Positions 22,474 to 30,578 of a stretch of DNA of 37,522 bases are shown piece by piece (position 1 is the first letter of the stretch; each line of letters opens with the position of its first letter). Origin of the DNA: an uncultured bacterium (lineage in GTDB: Bacteria; Verrucomicrobiota; Lentisphaeria; Victivallales; UBA1829). A program made the position numbers and the translations under genes. The stretch spans positions 1-37,522 of the forward strand of contig CACWOL010000020.1 in assembly GCA_902762495.1 (NCBI GenBank), written 5' to 3'. The notes under the pieces are model-generated. The model did no database searches. It saw only the letters and a list, made by a program, of their open reading frames with translations, and was not told the origin of the DNA.

Positions 22474-23907
22474 CTATCCGCGTTTCGACACCAGCGCCAG
22501 CTCGCGGCGCGTATAGATCCAGGCTCCGAACAGGAACACCGGGAGCATCCTCAAAACGAAATCTTTCGCGAACAGCATGCCGATGAACGGGAAGTCGATC
22601 AGCTCGCCGTTCGCCAGATAGCCCGTCACGAAGAAATCCTGAAGCGGCACGATCAGGTTCAGCATCAGTTCGCCGAACTTATAGCCGAATGACCCGGTGT
22701 ATTCCGATTGAAAATCGATCGAGTCCGGGATCGACGTCACCATGTAATTCGCCAGCCCGCCGGTGAGCATGTACGCGGCGGAGAAGAAGATCGCGATTGG
22801 CAGGGACATGCACGCGGCAACCGCCGAGGCCAGCAGCGTGACCGAGAGGATCCCGATCGCCAGCACCAGGATCGCGCGGCAGTAGTTGGAGAAGAACCCG
22901 GCCTCGCGGATCAGCAGGAACGGCCCCCTGCCCTCCTCGAAGTTCAGTTCGCTCGTCTTCGTATCCTTGTTCAGGAATCCGACCTGGGCCGTTCCGTCGT
23001 AGACGAAATAGGAATTCCGGATCGGGACCACCATTTCGTTCTGGGCCGCGGTCAGGAAATCGTCCTCCGGCAGAGCCATCAGGTCGGTAACGACCGTCTC
23101 GCCGCCGTTGTCGTCCGGCCGCGTATAGTTCACGCCGAATACCCAGTGCCCGCGGACGGAGTTCTGGTCCTGCGTGTAATATCTGTTTACATAAATGGTG
23201 TAGCGCAGGAAAAGGACATCATCGTCGGTCAAATTCTTCGGAAGTCCTTCGAACGTCCAGTAGACGGATTCATCCCTGGCCACAAGGCCGTAGGTCGCGA
23301 TCAGCTCCTTGCGTATCTCAAGGAAAGCCTGCTGGCGCATCTGGTCGTCCTGAACCCGGAACGTATCCTGGCCGTGTTCCTTCGCCTGCGCGATGCGATG
23401 GTCGAGCTCCGCCTGCGCCAGTGCGTTGAAATCGGGCCGCACGGGCTTGTACAGCGCACGCGCGGTCAGGACCTGTTCGTTCAGCATCATGCGGTCCACG
23501 TCGGACATCTCGGCGGATGCCAGACGGAACGACAGGAACGCATAGACCGCGACGGCGGCGATCAGCAGGAGCGCGAGATGGATCAGCACGACGCCGGTGT
23601 ATTTTCCGACCAGCACGACCGCTCGGCGGACCGGCTTCACAGCGATCATGTGGATCTGCGCCGTCTCCACGTCCGAACTGACTTCCGAACACGCCAGCCA
23701 CACGGACGACAGACACAGGATGAACCCGACGAACCCGAGACAGTATTGCAGGAATATCTGCACCTCGCCCTTCGGCGTGCCGTCGCCCAGCAGCGTGAAC
23801 GGCAGCAGAAAGATGCTCAGGAGCAGCAGGATCAGGAGCAGCCGGAATATATGCGACCGGACTGCGGACCGGATCGTCAGCTTCACTATGGCAAGAAACG
23901 CGGTCAT
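22474..23907 (-). CDS. ABC-2-type permease with large extracytoplasmic insert
   Basis: A 477-residue membrane protein. The N-terminus has helices at about 18-40 (FRLLLILLLLSIFLLPFTLL) and 50-70. EVSSDVETAQIHMIAVKPVR is typical of ABC-2 permeases that follow an ATPase gene. A further helix lies near 95-115. Then comes a soluble insert of about 200 residues, followed by C-terminal helices from about 335 onward. The insert, between the N- and C-terminal helix groups, recalls GldF/NosY-like permeases with an added domain. It pairs with the ATPase encoded six bases upstream. Substrate unknown. Confidence 0.82.
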   Translation of the reverse strand: MTAFLAIVKLTIRSAVRSHIFRLLLILLLLSIFLLPFTLLGDGTPKGEVQIFLQYCLGFVGFILCLSSVWLACSEVSSDVETAQIHMIAVKPVRRAVVLVGKYTGVVLIHLALLLIAAVAVYAFLSFRLASAEMSDVDRMMLNEQVLTARALYKPVRPDFNALAQAELDHRIAQAKEHGQDTFRVQDDQMRQQAFLEIRKELIATYGLVARDESVYWTFEGLPKNLTDDDVLFLRYTIYVNRYYTQDQNSVRGHWVFGVNYTRPDDNGGETVVTDLMALPEDDFLTAAQNEMVVPIRNSYFVYDGTAQVGFLNKDTKTSELNFEEGRGPFLLIREAGFFSNYCRAILVLAIGILSVTLLASAVAACMSLPIAIFFSAAYMLTGGLANYMVTSIPDSIDFQSEYTGSFGYKFGELMLNLIVPLQDFFVTGYLANGELIDFPFIGMLFAKDFVLRMLPVFLFGAWIYTRRELALVSKRG

Positions 23908-23913
23908 CGTGCG

Positions 23914-25146
23914 TCAGTCTTTCCTGTCCGTCGGATTCGTCAGCAAATCCTTGAGCTTGCGGTTCGCCTCCGACATCTTCGCCTCGATCTCCTGCTGTTC
24001 CCGGCGGGATTTCTCCTCCTCCGGGGCGGGAGACGACGCCTGAAGCTTGGCGAACAGTTCGTCCTGGCGCTTCTTCGCGGCGTCTTCGGCGGCCTTCGCC
24101 GCGTCCTCTTCCATCTTTTTCGCGAGCGTCTGCGCCGGAGTCTCCTCTTCGCGCGTGAGCGACTCGAGCACGGCTTTCGCGTCGTGTTCCTTGTCCCCGG
24201 TCAGGTAATCGGCAATGGCGCCGCCCGACCGCGAACCGGAGGTCTCGAGGCTTTCCTTCTTCGCCTCGTTCACGATGTCCACGAAGAAATCCTCCAGCGA
24301 CATGTGCGGATGCGCCACGGACATTTCCCCGTCCGGGACGCTCTCGCGGACGATCTGCCGGATGCGTTCGATCGCGTCCTCCGGCAACCTCGGCACGGTG
24401 ATGGTGTCGTTCGTACGGATGGTGAGCAGGTCCTCCATGCCGCCGTTCGCGCGGATGCGTCCGCCGTACAGCACGATGATGCGGTCGCAGACCTCCTCCA
24501 CGTCGCTGAGCAGATGGCTCGTCACGATCACGGTCTTCCCGCGTTTCTTCAGGAGCTTGATGAGGTCCTTCACTTCGCGGCAGCCGAGCGGGTCCAGGCC
24601 GGACGTCGGTTCGTCGAGGATCAGGAACGCCGGATCGTTAATCATGGCCTGCGCCAGGCCGATGCGGCGCGCCATGCCCTTCGAGAACTCGCCGACGGGG
24701 CGGTTCCGGGCGTGCGCCAGGCCGACCATATCGAGCAGCTGGTCGCACCGGCGGGTGCGCTCCTCCTTCGACAGGCCGAACAGCGAGGCGAAGAAGTCCA
24801 GCGTTTCGAACGCGGTCAGGTACTTGTAAAGGTATGTTTCCTCAGGCAGATACCCGATGAGTTTCTTGTTCTCCACGTCGCGCGGCGACTTGCCGAACAC
24901 GGTCAGGCGTCCGCCCGTCGGGTACAGCAGGCCGAGGAGCATTTTCACGGTCGTGGACTTGCCGGACCCGTTGGGGCCGAGCAGGCCGACCACTTCGCCC
25001 TCGCGGACCTCGAAGTCGATGTCGTTGACCGCCTTCGCCTTCGGGCGGTTCCAGAAATCGCGGAAGACCTTCGTCAGGCCGACCGCGCTCACCACCACGG
25101 GGCGTTCGGATGCGGACTTTTCCGCCGTTTTCACTGCCTCCGCCAT
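23914..25146 (-). CDS. ABC transporter ATPase with coiled-coil C-terminal extension
   Basis: A 410-residue protein. The ATPase domain covers about 20-250: Walker A GPNGSGKST (57-65), Q-loop near YLPEETYLYKY, signature FSKGMARRIGLAQ, Walker B FLILDEPTSGLDP and the switch His in VTSHLLSDVEEV. After about residue 325 there is a charged tail rich in Ala, Glu, Lys and Gln (TLAKKMEEDAAKAAEDAAKK and onward), which should form a coiled coil. Usual ABC-2 ATPases end near 310 residues, so the tail is an extra module that may bind another operon protein. AGAGGA lies 8 bases before the ATG. The P-type ATPase stop is three bases upstream. Confidence 0.88.
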   Translation of the reverse strand: MAEAVKTAEKSASERPVVVSAVGLTKVFRDFWNRPKAKAVNDIDFEVREGEVVGLLGPNGSGKSTTVKMLLGLLYPTGGRLTVFGKSPRDVENKKLIGYLPEETYLYKYLTAFETLDFFASLFGLSKEERTRRCDQLLDMVGLAHARNRPVGEFSKGMARRIGLAQAMINDPAFLILDEPTSGLDPLGCREVKDLIKLLKKRGKTVIVTSHLLSDVEEVCDRIIVLYGGRIRANGGMEDLLTIRTNDTITVPRLPEDAIERIRQIVRESVPDGEMSVAHPHMSLEDFFVDIVNEAKKESLETSGSRSGGAIADYLTGDKEHDAKAVLESLTREEETPAQTLAKKMEEDAAKAAEDAAKKRQDELFAKLQASSPAPEEEKSRREQQEIEAKMSEANRKLKDLLTNPTDRKD

Positions 25147-25149
25147 GGC

Positions 25150-27246
25150 TTATTCCTCTCCGCCGGACGTGGATTTCTGCACCGGCGCGCCGAAGTCCGA
25201 AGTCAGGTCTTCGCCCGTACGGACCAGACGCGCGCTGTTGAAGATGACGATCAGCGTGCTGACCGTGTGCAGGGCCGCCGCGGCGATCGGATCCATGCGT
25301 CCGAAGACGGACAGGATGATGCCGCAGAGCACGAAGCTCAGGCCGAACGCGAGGTTCTGGTACATGATCGCGCTCGTCTTGCGGGAGAGGACGATCAGGA
25401 ACGGCACGCGGCGCAGGTCGTTGGTCATCAGCGCGATGCTGGCGCTGTTGATGGCGATGTCGCTGCCGATGGCGCCCATGGCGATGCCGAGGTCGCCGGC
25501 CGCAAGCGCCGGAGCGTCGTTCACGCCGTCGCCGACCACCGCCACGGTCGAAGTCTTCTTGACCTCTTCCACGTAGGCGACTTTCGTTTCCGGCAGGCAG
25601 TCGCTGCGGATGTCGTCGATGCTGAGCTGGGCCGCGATGGAGACGGCCACGCTGCCGCGGTCGCCTGTCACCATGGCGCAGCGGGTCACGCCGATGGATT
25701 TGAGTTCGTTGATGGCGGCGGCGGCTTCGGAACGGATCTTGTCCTTGAAGCCGATCCAGCCGATCACCTTGTCCTTGACCGCCACATACACCACGCTCAT
25801 CGTTTCGGTTTCCTTCGAATCGAGCGCGGGCAGCGTCACGCCGACGCTTTCCAGCCAGACGGCACGCCCGACCAGGACGCGCTTGCCGTCCAGCATGGCG
25901 ATGACGCCCTTGCCGGGGACTTCCTGGAAGCCGGAGACCGGTTTCGCCGGGATGCCGACCTCGGCGGCGAGGCGCTGGAGCGCCTGCGCGGTCGGGTGGT
26001 TGCTGTGGGCTTCCAGCGAGATCGCGGTCAGCAGGAGTTCCGCGGGCTCGACGCCCTCCGCCACGGGGTTCAGGCGCGCCACGGAGAGCTCGCCTTCGGT
26101 CAGCGTGCCGGTCTTGTCGAACACGACCGTGCGGATCTTTCCGGCGAGTTCCAGGTGGTTGATGTTCTTGATGAGCACGCCCAGACGCGCGGCTGCCGCC
26201 ACGGCGGCCACGATGGTCGTCGGAGTCGCCAGCACGACGGCGCACGGGCAGGAGATAACAAGCAGGGAGATCACGCGGTCCATGCTCCCGCCGGGAAGCC
26301 ACCACGTGATGATCGCCAGCATCAGGATCGTGGGCGTGTAGTAGCCCGCGTAACGGTCGATGATGCGCACGAACGGCGTCTTGTTACGTTCCGCGGACCG
26401 GATCATCTGCTCGACCTTGCCGAGCGTGGTGTCCTTGCCGAGGCGCGTCACGCGCACTTCGAGGCTGCCGGAGATGTTCAGCGTGCCGGCGTACACCTCG
26501 TCGCCCGCGTTCTTGTCTTCCGGCATGGATTCGCCGGTGATGGACGCCTGGTTCACGGCGCTTTCGCCGCGGACGATCACGCCGTCCACCGGGAAGTTCT
26601 CGCCGGGACGCACGCTGATGATGTCGTTCAAGGCCAGGTCCTTCACGGAAACGTCCGTCTCGCCGTCCTCGCCGATCTTGTGCGCCGTGCGCGGCGTCAG
26701 GCGGATCAGTTCCTCGATGGAACGCTGCGCGCCGCTGGCGGTGTGGGATTCGATGATGATCGTGATGAGCAGGAAGAACGCCACGATGCCCGCCGTGCGG
26801 AAATCGCCGGACGCAAACGCCGCGAGGATCGCCAGCGCAACGAGTTCGTTCATATACACGCGGCCTTCGATCAGGTCTCGGATGGCCGTCACGACGATCG
26901 GGAGCGCCAGCGTGACCGCGCCGATCGCGGCGCTCAGGTTCGCGGCGAACGTTTCGTCCGGGAAGAGCCAGGACAGCAGATACGAGTTCACGATCAGGAA
27001 ACCGCCGACGAACGCGAACGACGCCCGCCCCATGGAACGGGAGTGTCCGACGCCTTCGCCGATGGGCGCGCCGCAGGAAATGCAGCGGGTCGGCTCGTCG
27101 GGATCGTGGTCGTGTCCGCAGCCGCAATCATGGTCGTGGTCGTGATGGTGGTCATGATCGTGGTGATCGTGGTCGTGATGATGACCGCACGCGCAAATAT
27201 TCTGTGCTTCCACGGCGGGATTCTCCATTTTCAGTTCGTCAGCCAT
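25150..27246 (-). CDS. P1B-type heavy-metal ATPase with His/Cys-rich N-terminus
   Basis: A 698-residue metal-exporting P-type ATPase. The N-terminus has no HMA domain. Instead, residues 18-46 are packed with His, Asp and Cys (CACGHHHDHDHHDHDHHHD and CGCGHDHD), and a CISCGAP pair follows at 55-60. The actuator TGES motif is present (ITGESMPED), as are the membrane CPC (VISCPCAVVLATP, about 333-335), the phosphorylated Asp in DKTGT (about 377) and GDGVNDAPAL. In the last helix pair, LHTVSTLIVIFNSARL lacks the Asp of Zn/Cd pumps and the HEG of Co pumps, so the metal is uncertain. Start: ATG complementary to 27244-27246, with AAGGAGG seven bases upstream. An earlier in-frame TTG is rejected. Confidence 0.88.
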   Translation of the reverse strand: MADELKMENPAVEAQNICACGHHHDHDHHDHDHHHDHDHDCGCGHDHDPDEPTRCISCGAPIGEGVGHSRSMGRASFAFVGGFLIVNSYLLSWLFPDETFAANLSAAIGAVTLALPIVVTAIRDLIEGRVYMNELVALAILAAFASGDFRTAGIVAFFLLITIIIESHTASGAQRSIEELIRLTPRTAHKIGEDGETDVSVKDLALNDIISVRPGENFPVDGVIVRGESAVNQASITGESMPEDKNAGDEVYAGTLNISGSLEVRVTRLGKDTTLGKVEQMIRSAERNKTPFVRIIDRYAGYYTPTILMLAIITWWLPGGSMDRVISLLVISCPCAVVLATPTTIVAAVAAAARLGVLIKNINHLELAGKIRTVVFDKTGTLTEGELSVARLNPVAEGVEPAELLLTAISLEAHSNHPTAQALQRLAAEVGIPAKPVSGFQEVPGKGVIAMLDGKRVLVGRAVWLESVGVTLPALDSKETETMSVVYVAVKDKVIGWIGFKDKIRSEAAAAINELKSIGVTRCAMVTGDRGSVAVSIAAQLSIDDIRSDCLPETKVAYVEEVKKTSTVAVVGDGVNDAPALAAGDLGIAMGAIGSDIAINSASIALMTNDLRRVPFLIVLSRKTSAIMYQNLAFGLSFVLCGIILSVFGRMDPIAAAALHTVSTLIVIFNSARLVRTGEDLTSDFGAPVQKSTSGGEE

Positions 27247-27248
27247 GA

Positions 27249-28433
27249 TCAATCCTCCTTCGCCGGAGCGCCGCCCGCACCGGCGGGCGCACTGGCCGCG
27301 CGCTGCTGCAGGGGTTCCTGGTTGACCTTCAGCCAGAGTACGGACTGGCCGCCGCCCTTCACGTCCACGATGAACTTGTCCTGAACGGGGGCGATGGCTT
27401 CGGCCAGGGTATCGGAGAAGAGCGACACGAGCGTCGCCTTTTTGTTCTTGCTGTACTGGGCGTAAATCTCATCGAAATACGACGCGTCGGCGGCGACTTC
27501 CTTTACCACGCGGAGCTTGTACGCGCCGGCATCCGCGAGTATCTTCGCGGATTCGGACTTCGCCAGGTTCTCCTGCTCCACGCTGTACGTCCGCGCCTCT
27601 TCGACCTCGCGCTCGGCGTCGGTTTCGGACAGCAGCAGCTCCTGGAACGAGGGAATCGTGACGATCGGGGGCGCCGCGATCTTGAGCGTGAGGTTTTCGA
27701 GCGTGATGCCGATGTCCATGGCCGCGATGCGGTCCACGAGCGACTGCTTCACCGTCTGTTCATACTTCGCGCGGTCGTAGTAGGTCGTCTCCAGATTCTG
27801 CACGGCGCTGGCGGAGATCACCACGTCGTCGAGCAGGTTCTTCAGCATAATGCGCGTCGTGCCAAGCGAGGCCGTCTGTCCTTTGGACGTGTCGGACACC
27901 GCGGGATTCTCCGTCACGTCCGTGCTCAGGCAGGTCAGGTAAAATTTCTGCGGATCGGTCACGCGGTAGGTCATCACCCACTCGCAATGCAGGATGGAGT
28001 TGTTTCCGAGCAGCACGTAGCCGTCGATGCCGGGGACGAGCTTCTCATTGGAGGACGACGGCAGGGATCCGTCGGCCTTCACCCCCTGATAATACAGGAA
28101 CTCAGGATCCACCGGCATGAACGCCATGCTGGTGATCTCCTGCTTGTTGATCGGGATGCGGACGATGCGGTTCACCGGGGACGGCAGGAACCAGTGCCAG
28201 CCTTCCTTGCACTCCTGCTTGAACTTGCCGAACTGGAGCACGATCACGCTCTCCGTGGTCGTATCCACGATGAACGAACCGCCGAACACCAGGAACCATC
28301 CCAGCGACACGATGATGAACGCCGCCAGGATGCCGAAAAACATTTTCAGCGCACGGGACAGGAAGTCCACGCCCGTCTTGAGCTGGCCTTCCCCCGGTCC
28401 GCCGGATGCAGTATGTTTCAGTTCTTCTGCCAT
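27249..28433 (-). CDS. HflK-like SPFH/Band 7 membrane protein
   Basis: A 394-residue protein. A soluble N-terminus (about 30 residues) and one membrane helix (about 31-50, ILAAFIIVSLGWFLVFGG) precede the SPFH domain: VLQFGKFKQECKEGWHWFLP, then YLLGNNSILHCEWVMTYRVT, the HflK-type pattern. A long Glu/Ala-rich helix (EREVEEARTYSVEQENLAKS) leads to a C-terminus with SVLWLKVNQEP. In E. coli, HflK and HflC form a cage around the FtsH protease. No ftsH is seen here. The start is the ATG complementary to 28431-28433, because AAGGAG lies 8 bases upstream. A GTG nine bases earlier has no spacing to this site. The gene ends two bases before the P-type ATPase start. Confidence 0.85.
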   Translation of the reverse strand: MAEELKHTASGGPGEGQLKTGVDFLSRALKMFFGILAAFIIVSLGWFLVFGGSFIVDTTTESVIVLQFGKFKQECKEGWHWFLPSPVNRIVRIPINKQEITSMAFMPVDPEFLYYQGVKADGSLPSSSNEKLVPGIDGYVLLGNNSILHCEWVMTYRVTDPQKFYLTCLSTDVTENPAVSDTSKGQTASLGTTRIMLKNLLDDVVISASAVQNLETTYYDRAKYEQTVKQSLVDRIAAMDIGITLENLTLKIAAPPIVTIPSFQELLLSETDAEREVEEARTYSVEQENLAKSESAKILADAGAYKLRVVKEVAADASYFDEIYAQYSKNKKATLVSLFSDTLAEAIAPVQDKFIVDVKGGGQSVLWLKVNQEPLQQRAASAPAGAGGAPAKED

Positions 28434-28445
28434 GCCGGACACTCC

Positions 28446-29384
28446 TTACTTCTTCTCCGCGGCGAACGCATCGGACGTGCCGTTCAGGACGTCAAACGGC
28501 GCGGACTCGGTGCTGAGGATCAGCGTGGACTTCGAGGACAGGATCTTTTTCATCGCCTGGAGCTTGCGGAGGAACGTCGCGAGCTCGGGTTCCTTCGTAA
28601 ACACGGCGTAGTAGGACGCTGCTTCGGCGTCGCCTTCGGCCATCAGGGCTTTCGCCTTGGCCTGCGCCTGCGTGATCATCTTGCTCTTCTCGGTATTGGC
28701 AAGCGTGCGGATCTCCTCCGCCTTCGTCTTGCCTTCGTCGCGCTTGCGGGCGGCTTCCGTCTCGCGTTCCTGCTTCATGCGGCTGGCGATGGCGGTCGCG
28801 GTCTTCTCAGGGACGCCGATGGACGAGAACAGCACGTCGCTGACCTCAAGTCCGTATTTCTCCATCACGTCGGGCGCGATCATTTCGAGGATCTCGGCGC
28901 GCATCTGCTCGATCTTCATCAGCTCGGGATCGGTGTTGATGAGCTGATCGTAATCGTACTTGCCAACGACCGCCGCCTTCGCGGTGCGCATGCGTCCGCC
29001 GAGGTAGCCCAGCGCGGTCTCGAGCTTCGGCGCGGCCTCCTTGAAGCGCTTCAGATCCTTGATCCGGTAGATCACGTTCAGGCCGATCACGACCTGTTTC
29101 TGGTCGCGCGTCGTCGTCTCCTCAAGATGCCCGATGTTGCCGTCGAACGGGCGCTTGCGGATGTCGTAGCGGATGACCTGCTGGAAGGGCAGCGGCAGGC
29201 GCAGGTGAAGCCCCGGCTCGGCCTCCTTCGTGATTTTGCCCATGGTCAGGACCAGGGCGCGCTCCGTGGCGGGCACCTGGTAGGTGAAAAAAGAAAGAAA
29301 AAAAATAGCCTCCACGATAATTCCGAGGAGGATGGTGGGAAGATAGTAGCCTTTTTTCTTTTCAGGCTTCGGTGCATCTTTCAT
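28446..29384 (-). CDS. HflC-like SPFH/Band 7 membrane protein
   Basis: A 312-residue protein with one membrane helix (about 14-34), then the SPFH domain (ALVLTMGKITKEAEPGLHLR, YDIRKRPFDG). It continues with a long charged helix (RMKQERETEAARKRDEGKTK) and the HflC-type end GDAEAASYYAVFTKEPELAT with STLILSTES. It is the first gene of the operon, so the order is HflC-HflK, the reverse of the common hflK-hflC order. GGAG lies nine bases before the ATG. The promoter candidate at 29489-29516 gives a leader of about 98 bases. Confidence 0.86.
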   Translation of the reverse strand: MKDAPKPEKKKGYYLPTILLGIIVEAIFFLSFFTYQVPATERALVLTMGKITKEAEPGLHLRLPLPFQQVIRYDIRKRPFDGNIGHLEETTTRDQKQVVIGLNVIYRIKDLKRFKEAAPKLETALGYLGGRMRTAKAAVVGKYDYDQLINTDPELMKIEQMRAEILEMIAPDVMEKYGLEVSDVLFSSIGVPEKTATAIASRMKQERETEAARKRDEGKTKAEEIRTLANTEKSKMITQAQAKAKALMAEGDAEAASYYAVFTKEPELATFLRKLQAMKKILSSKSTLILSTESAPFDVLNGTSDAFAAEKK

Positions 29385-29488
29385 GATCCGGGTCTCCGTT
29401 TCAAGTTGTTGTTATGTAATTAGTTGTAATTCAATTTGTCAATCCGACACGCAGGCATAATACACCCGCGCACACGAATACATCCTAT

Positions 29489-29516
29489 ACTATAGCCCAT
29501 TTTTCCTTTTTTTCAA
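29489..29516 (-). promoter_or_regulatory. Promoter of the HflC-HflK-P1B-ABC operon
   Basis: On the minus strand TTGAAA (29516-29511), 16-bp spacer, TATAGT (29494-29489). A second -35-like TTGACA (29442-29437) lies closer to the gene but has only a poor -10 (TTACAT, 17-bp spacing). The leader between them is AT-rich and shows no clear riboswitch or operator. The rest of the gap up to 29635 shows nothing further. Confidence 0.6.
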
Positions 29517-29635
29517 CTTCCCGCGCCTCTTTTTTTGAAAAAAACGGGAGAAAACAAATCTATAATTTGCCGATTTTGCTTTTTTATTTGTTTGACAGCC
29601 TGAAAATGTCTAATGCGATCCGGGATTGCAAGCAG

Positions 29636-29672
29636 AAAAAGCGCCCCGTCCGGAATCAACCTGAACGGGGCG
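29636..29672 (-). terminator. Terminator of the lipoprotein gene
   Basis: On the minus strand CGCCCCGT (29672-29665) pairs with ACGGGGCG (29649-29642) over eight bases, with extra pairing in the loop. Five T residues follow (complement of 29636-29640). It lies about 65 bases past the lipoprotein stop and separates it from the HflC operon promoter. Confidence 0.85.
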
Positions 29673-29737
29673 TAAAAACATCAATTCAATAGCTTTTTCA
29701 GAAAGGTTGGATGTTCCTCATTGAGAAGAGATGTGCC

Positions 29738-30421
29738 TCATTTTGTCTCATACTTGAACATCGTTTTCGAAGTGATCTCATAATTCTTCGGATCCTTCAG
29801 CATTTCAAGGATTTCGGCGGGCGGATTCAGCACCGTGCCGTCCTTGTCGATCTGCGCTTTTTCGGCCACTTTCTTGACCTCAAGCCCAGTCGTGGCGAAT
29901 TGCACGAACCCGACTTCCCAGCCGTCGTCGCCCTTCCATTCCGCCGAAAGGATGTACGAATACGGACGCATCATGAAAATATACTCGGGATTGAGCTTGT
30001 ACTTCTCAACGAGGTACATCTGGTCGACCACGAGATAGAAATAGAGCTTGCCGGCATTGCGGAACGGCACAATCAGGACCGGCAGCCAGGTCTCTTCCTT
30101 TTCGGCCTTCTCCTTGTCGCCGTCGTCGATGATGGTCACGTAGCCGCGGACCGCGCGCTTTTCGGAGCCGTCTTTCAGGGTGGAGGAAGGCATCAGGATC
30201 ACGTCGTCCTTGCATTCGCTGAATCTGACCCTCACGTTGCCGTCGTCCGATATGAGCGACCCGGTCAGCAGCTTGGCGCAGGCTTCGGTGTCGAACATCT
30301 CCTCAGGCGACTTGTCGTCGATCGGCGGATAATACAGCGGGGTGACTCCGCAGGACGTGAAGAGGACAGCGCAGAACGATGCGGCGAGCGCGAGTCCGCC
30401 GCAAAACAGTGATTTCAGCAT
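29738..30421 (-). CDS. Predicted lipoprotein of unknown function
   Basis: A 227-residue protein. I start at the ATG complementary to 30419-30421, because AAAGG is seven bases upstream. A TTG two codons earlier is less likely. The signal peptide has a hydrophobic core ending LFTSC, with Cys24 as the probable lipid-modified residue. Mature residues VTPLYYPPIDDKSPEEMFD follow. The rest is mixed alpha/beta with no family that I recognise (YVTIIDDGDKEKAEKEE, LPVLIVPFRNAGKLYFYLV). It is probably an envelope protein anchored to a membrane. Terminators lie on both sides, so it seems to be its own unit, though no strong promoter is obvious in the 157-base gap before it. Confidence 0.75.
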   Translation of the reverse strand: MLKSLFCGGLALAASFCAVLFTSCGVTPLYYPPIDDKSPEEMFDTEACAKLLTGSLISDDGNVRVRFSECKDDVILMPSSTLKDGSEKRAVRGYVTIIDDGDKEKAEKEETWLPVLIVPFRNAGKLYFYLVVDQMYLVEKYKLNPEYIFMMRPYSYILSAEWKGDDGWEVGFVQFATTGLEVKKVAEKAQIDKDGTVLNPPAEILEMLKDPKNYEITSKTMFKYETK

Positions 30422-30510
30422 AGTCAAACCTTTCTCCTGAATGGGTTCGGTTCCGGCGAAAAAAGAGGGACAAACATTCCGCCGTACAGAGGATTAGACT
30501 ATTTTTTCGG

Positions 30511-30557
30511 AAAAAAGTTCCGTCTTTTCAGAGAAATTCCACGAAAAAACGGAACTT
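30511..30557 (-). terminator. Terminator of the LysM-GyrI-ABC operon
   Basis: On the minus strand AAGTTCCGT (30557-30549) pairs with ACGGAACTT (30523-30515) over nine bases. The loop is about 25 bases, and a T-run (complement of 30511-30516) follows. It begins about 20 bases past the permease stop. Confidence 0.7.
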
Positions 30558-30578
30558 CGGCAAATGCAGGAAGGTATC

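Noticed and set aside
22708..27384. An open frame of more than 1500 codons on the plus strand across the permease, ATPase and P1B genes
   Set aside because: It is antisense to three well-supported genes, rich in Arg, His, Asp and Val, with no recognisable domain. Long antisense frames are expected in GC-rich genes with strong third-position bias.
29417..29442. TTGACA on the minus strand as the main operon promoter
   Set aside because: The -35 is perfect, but no acceptable -10 is found at 16-18 bp. The upstream TTGAAA/TATAGT pair is the better candidate.
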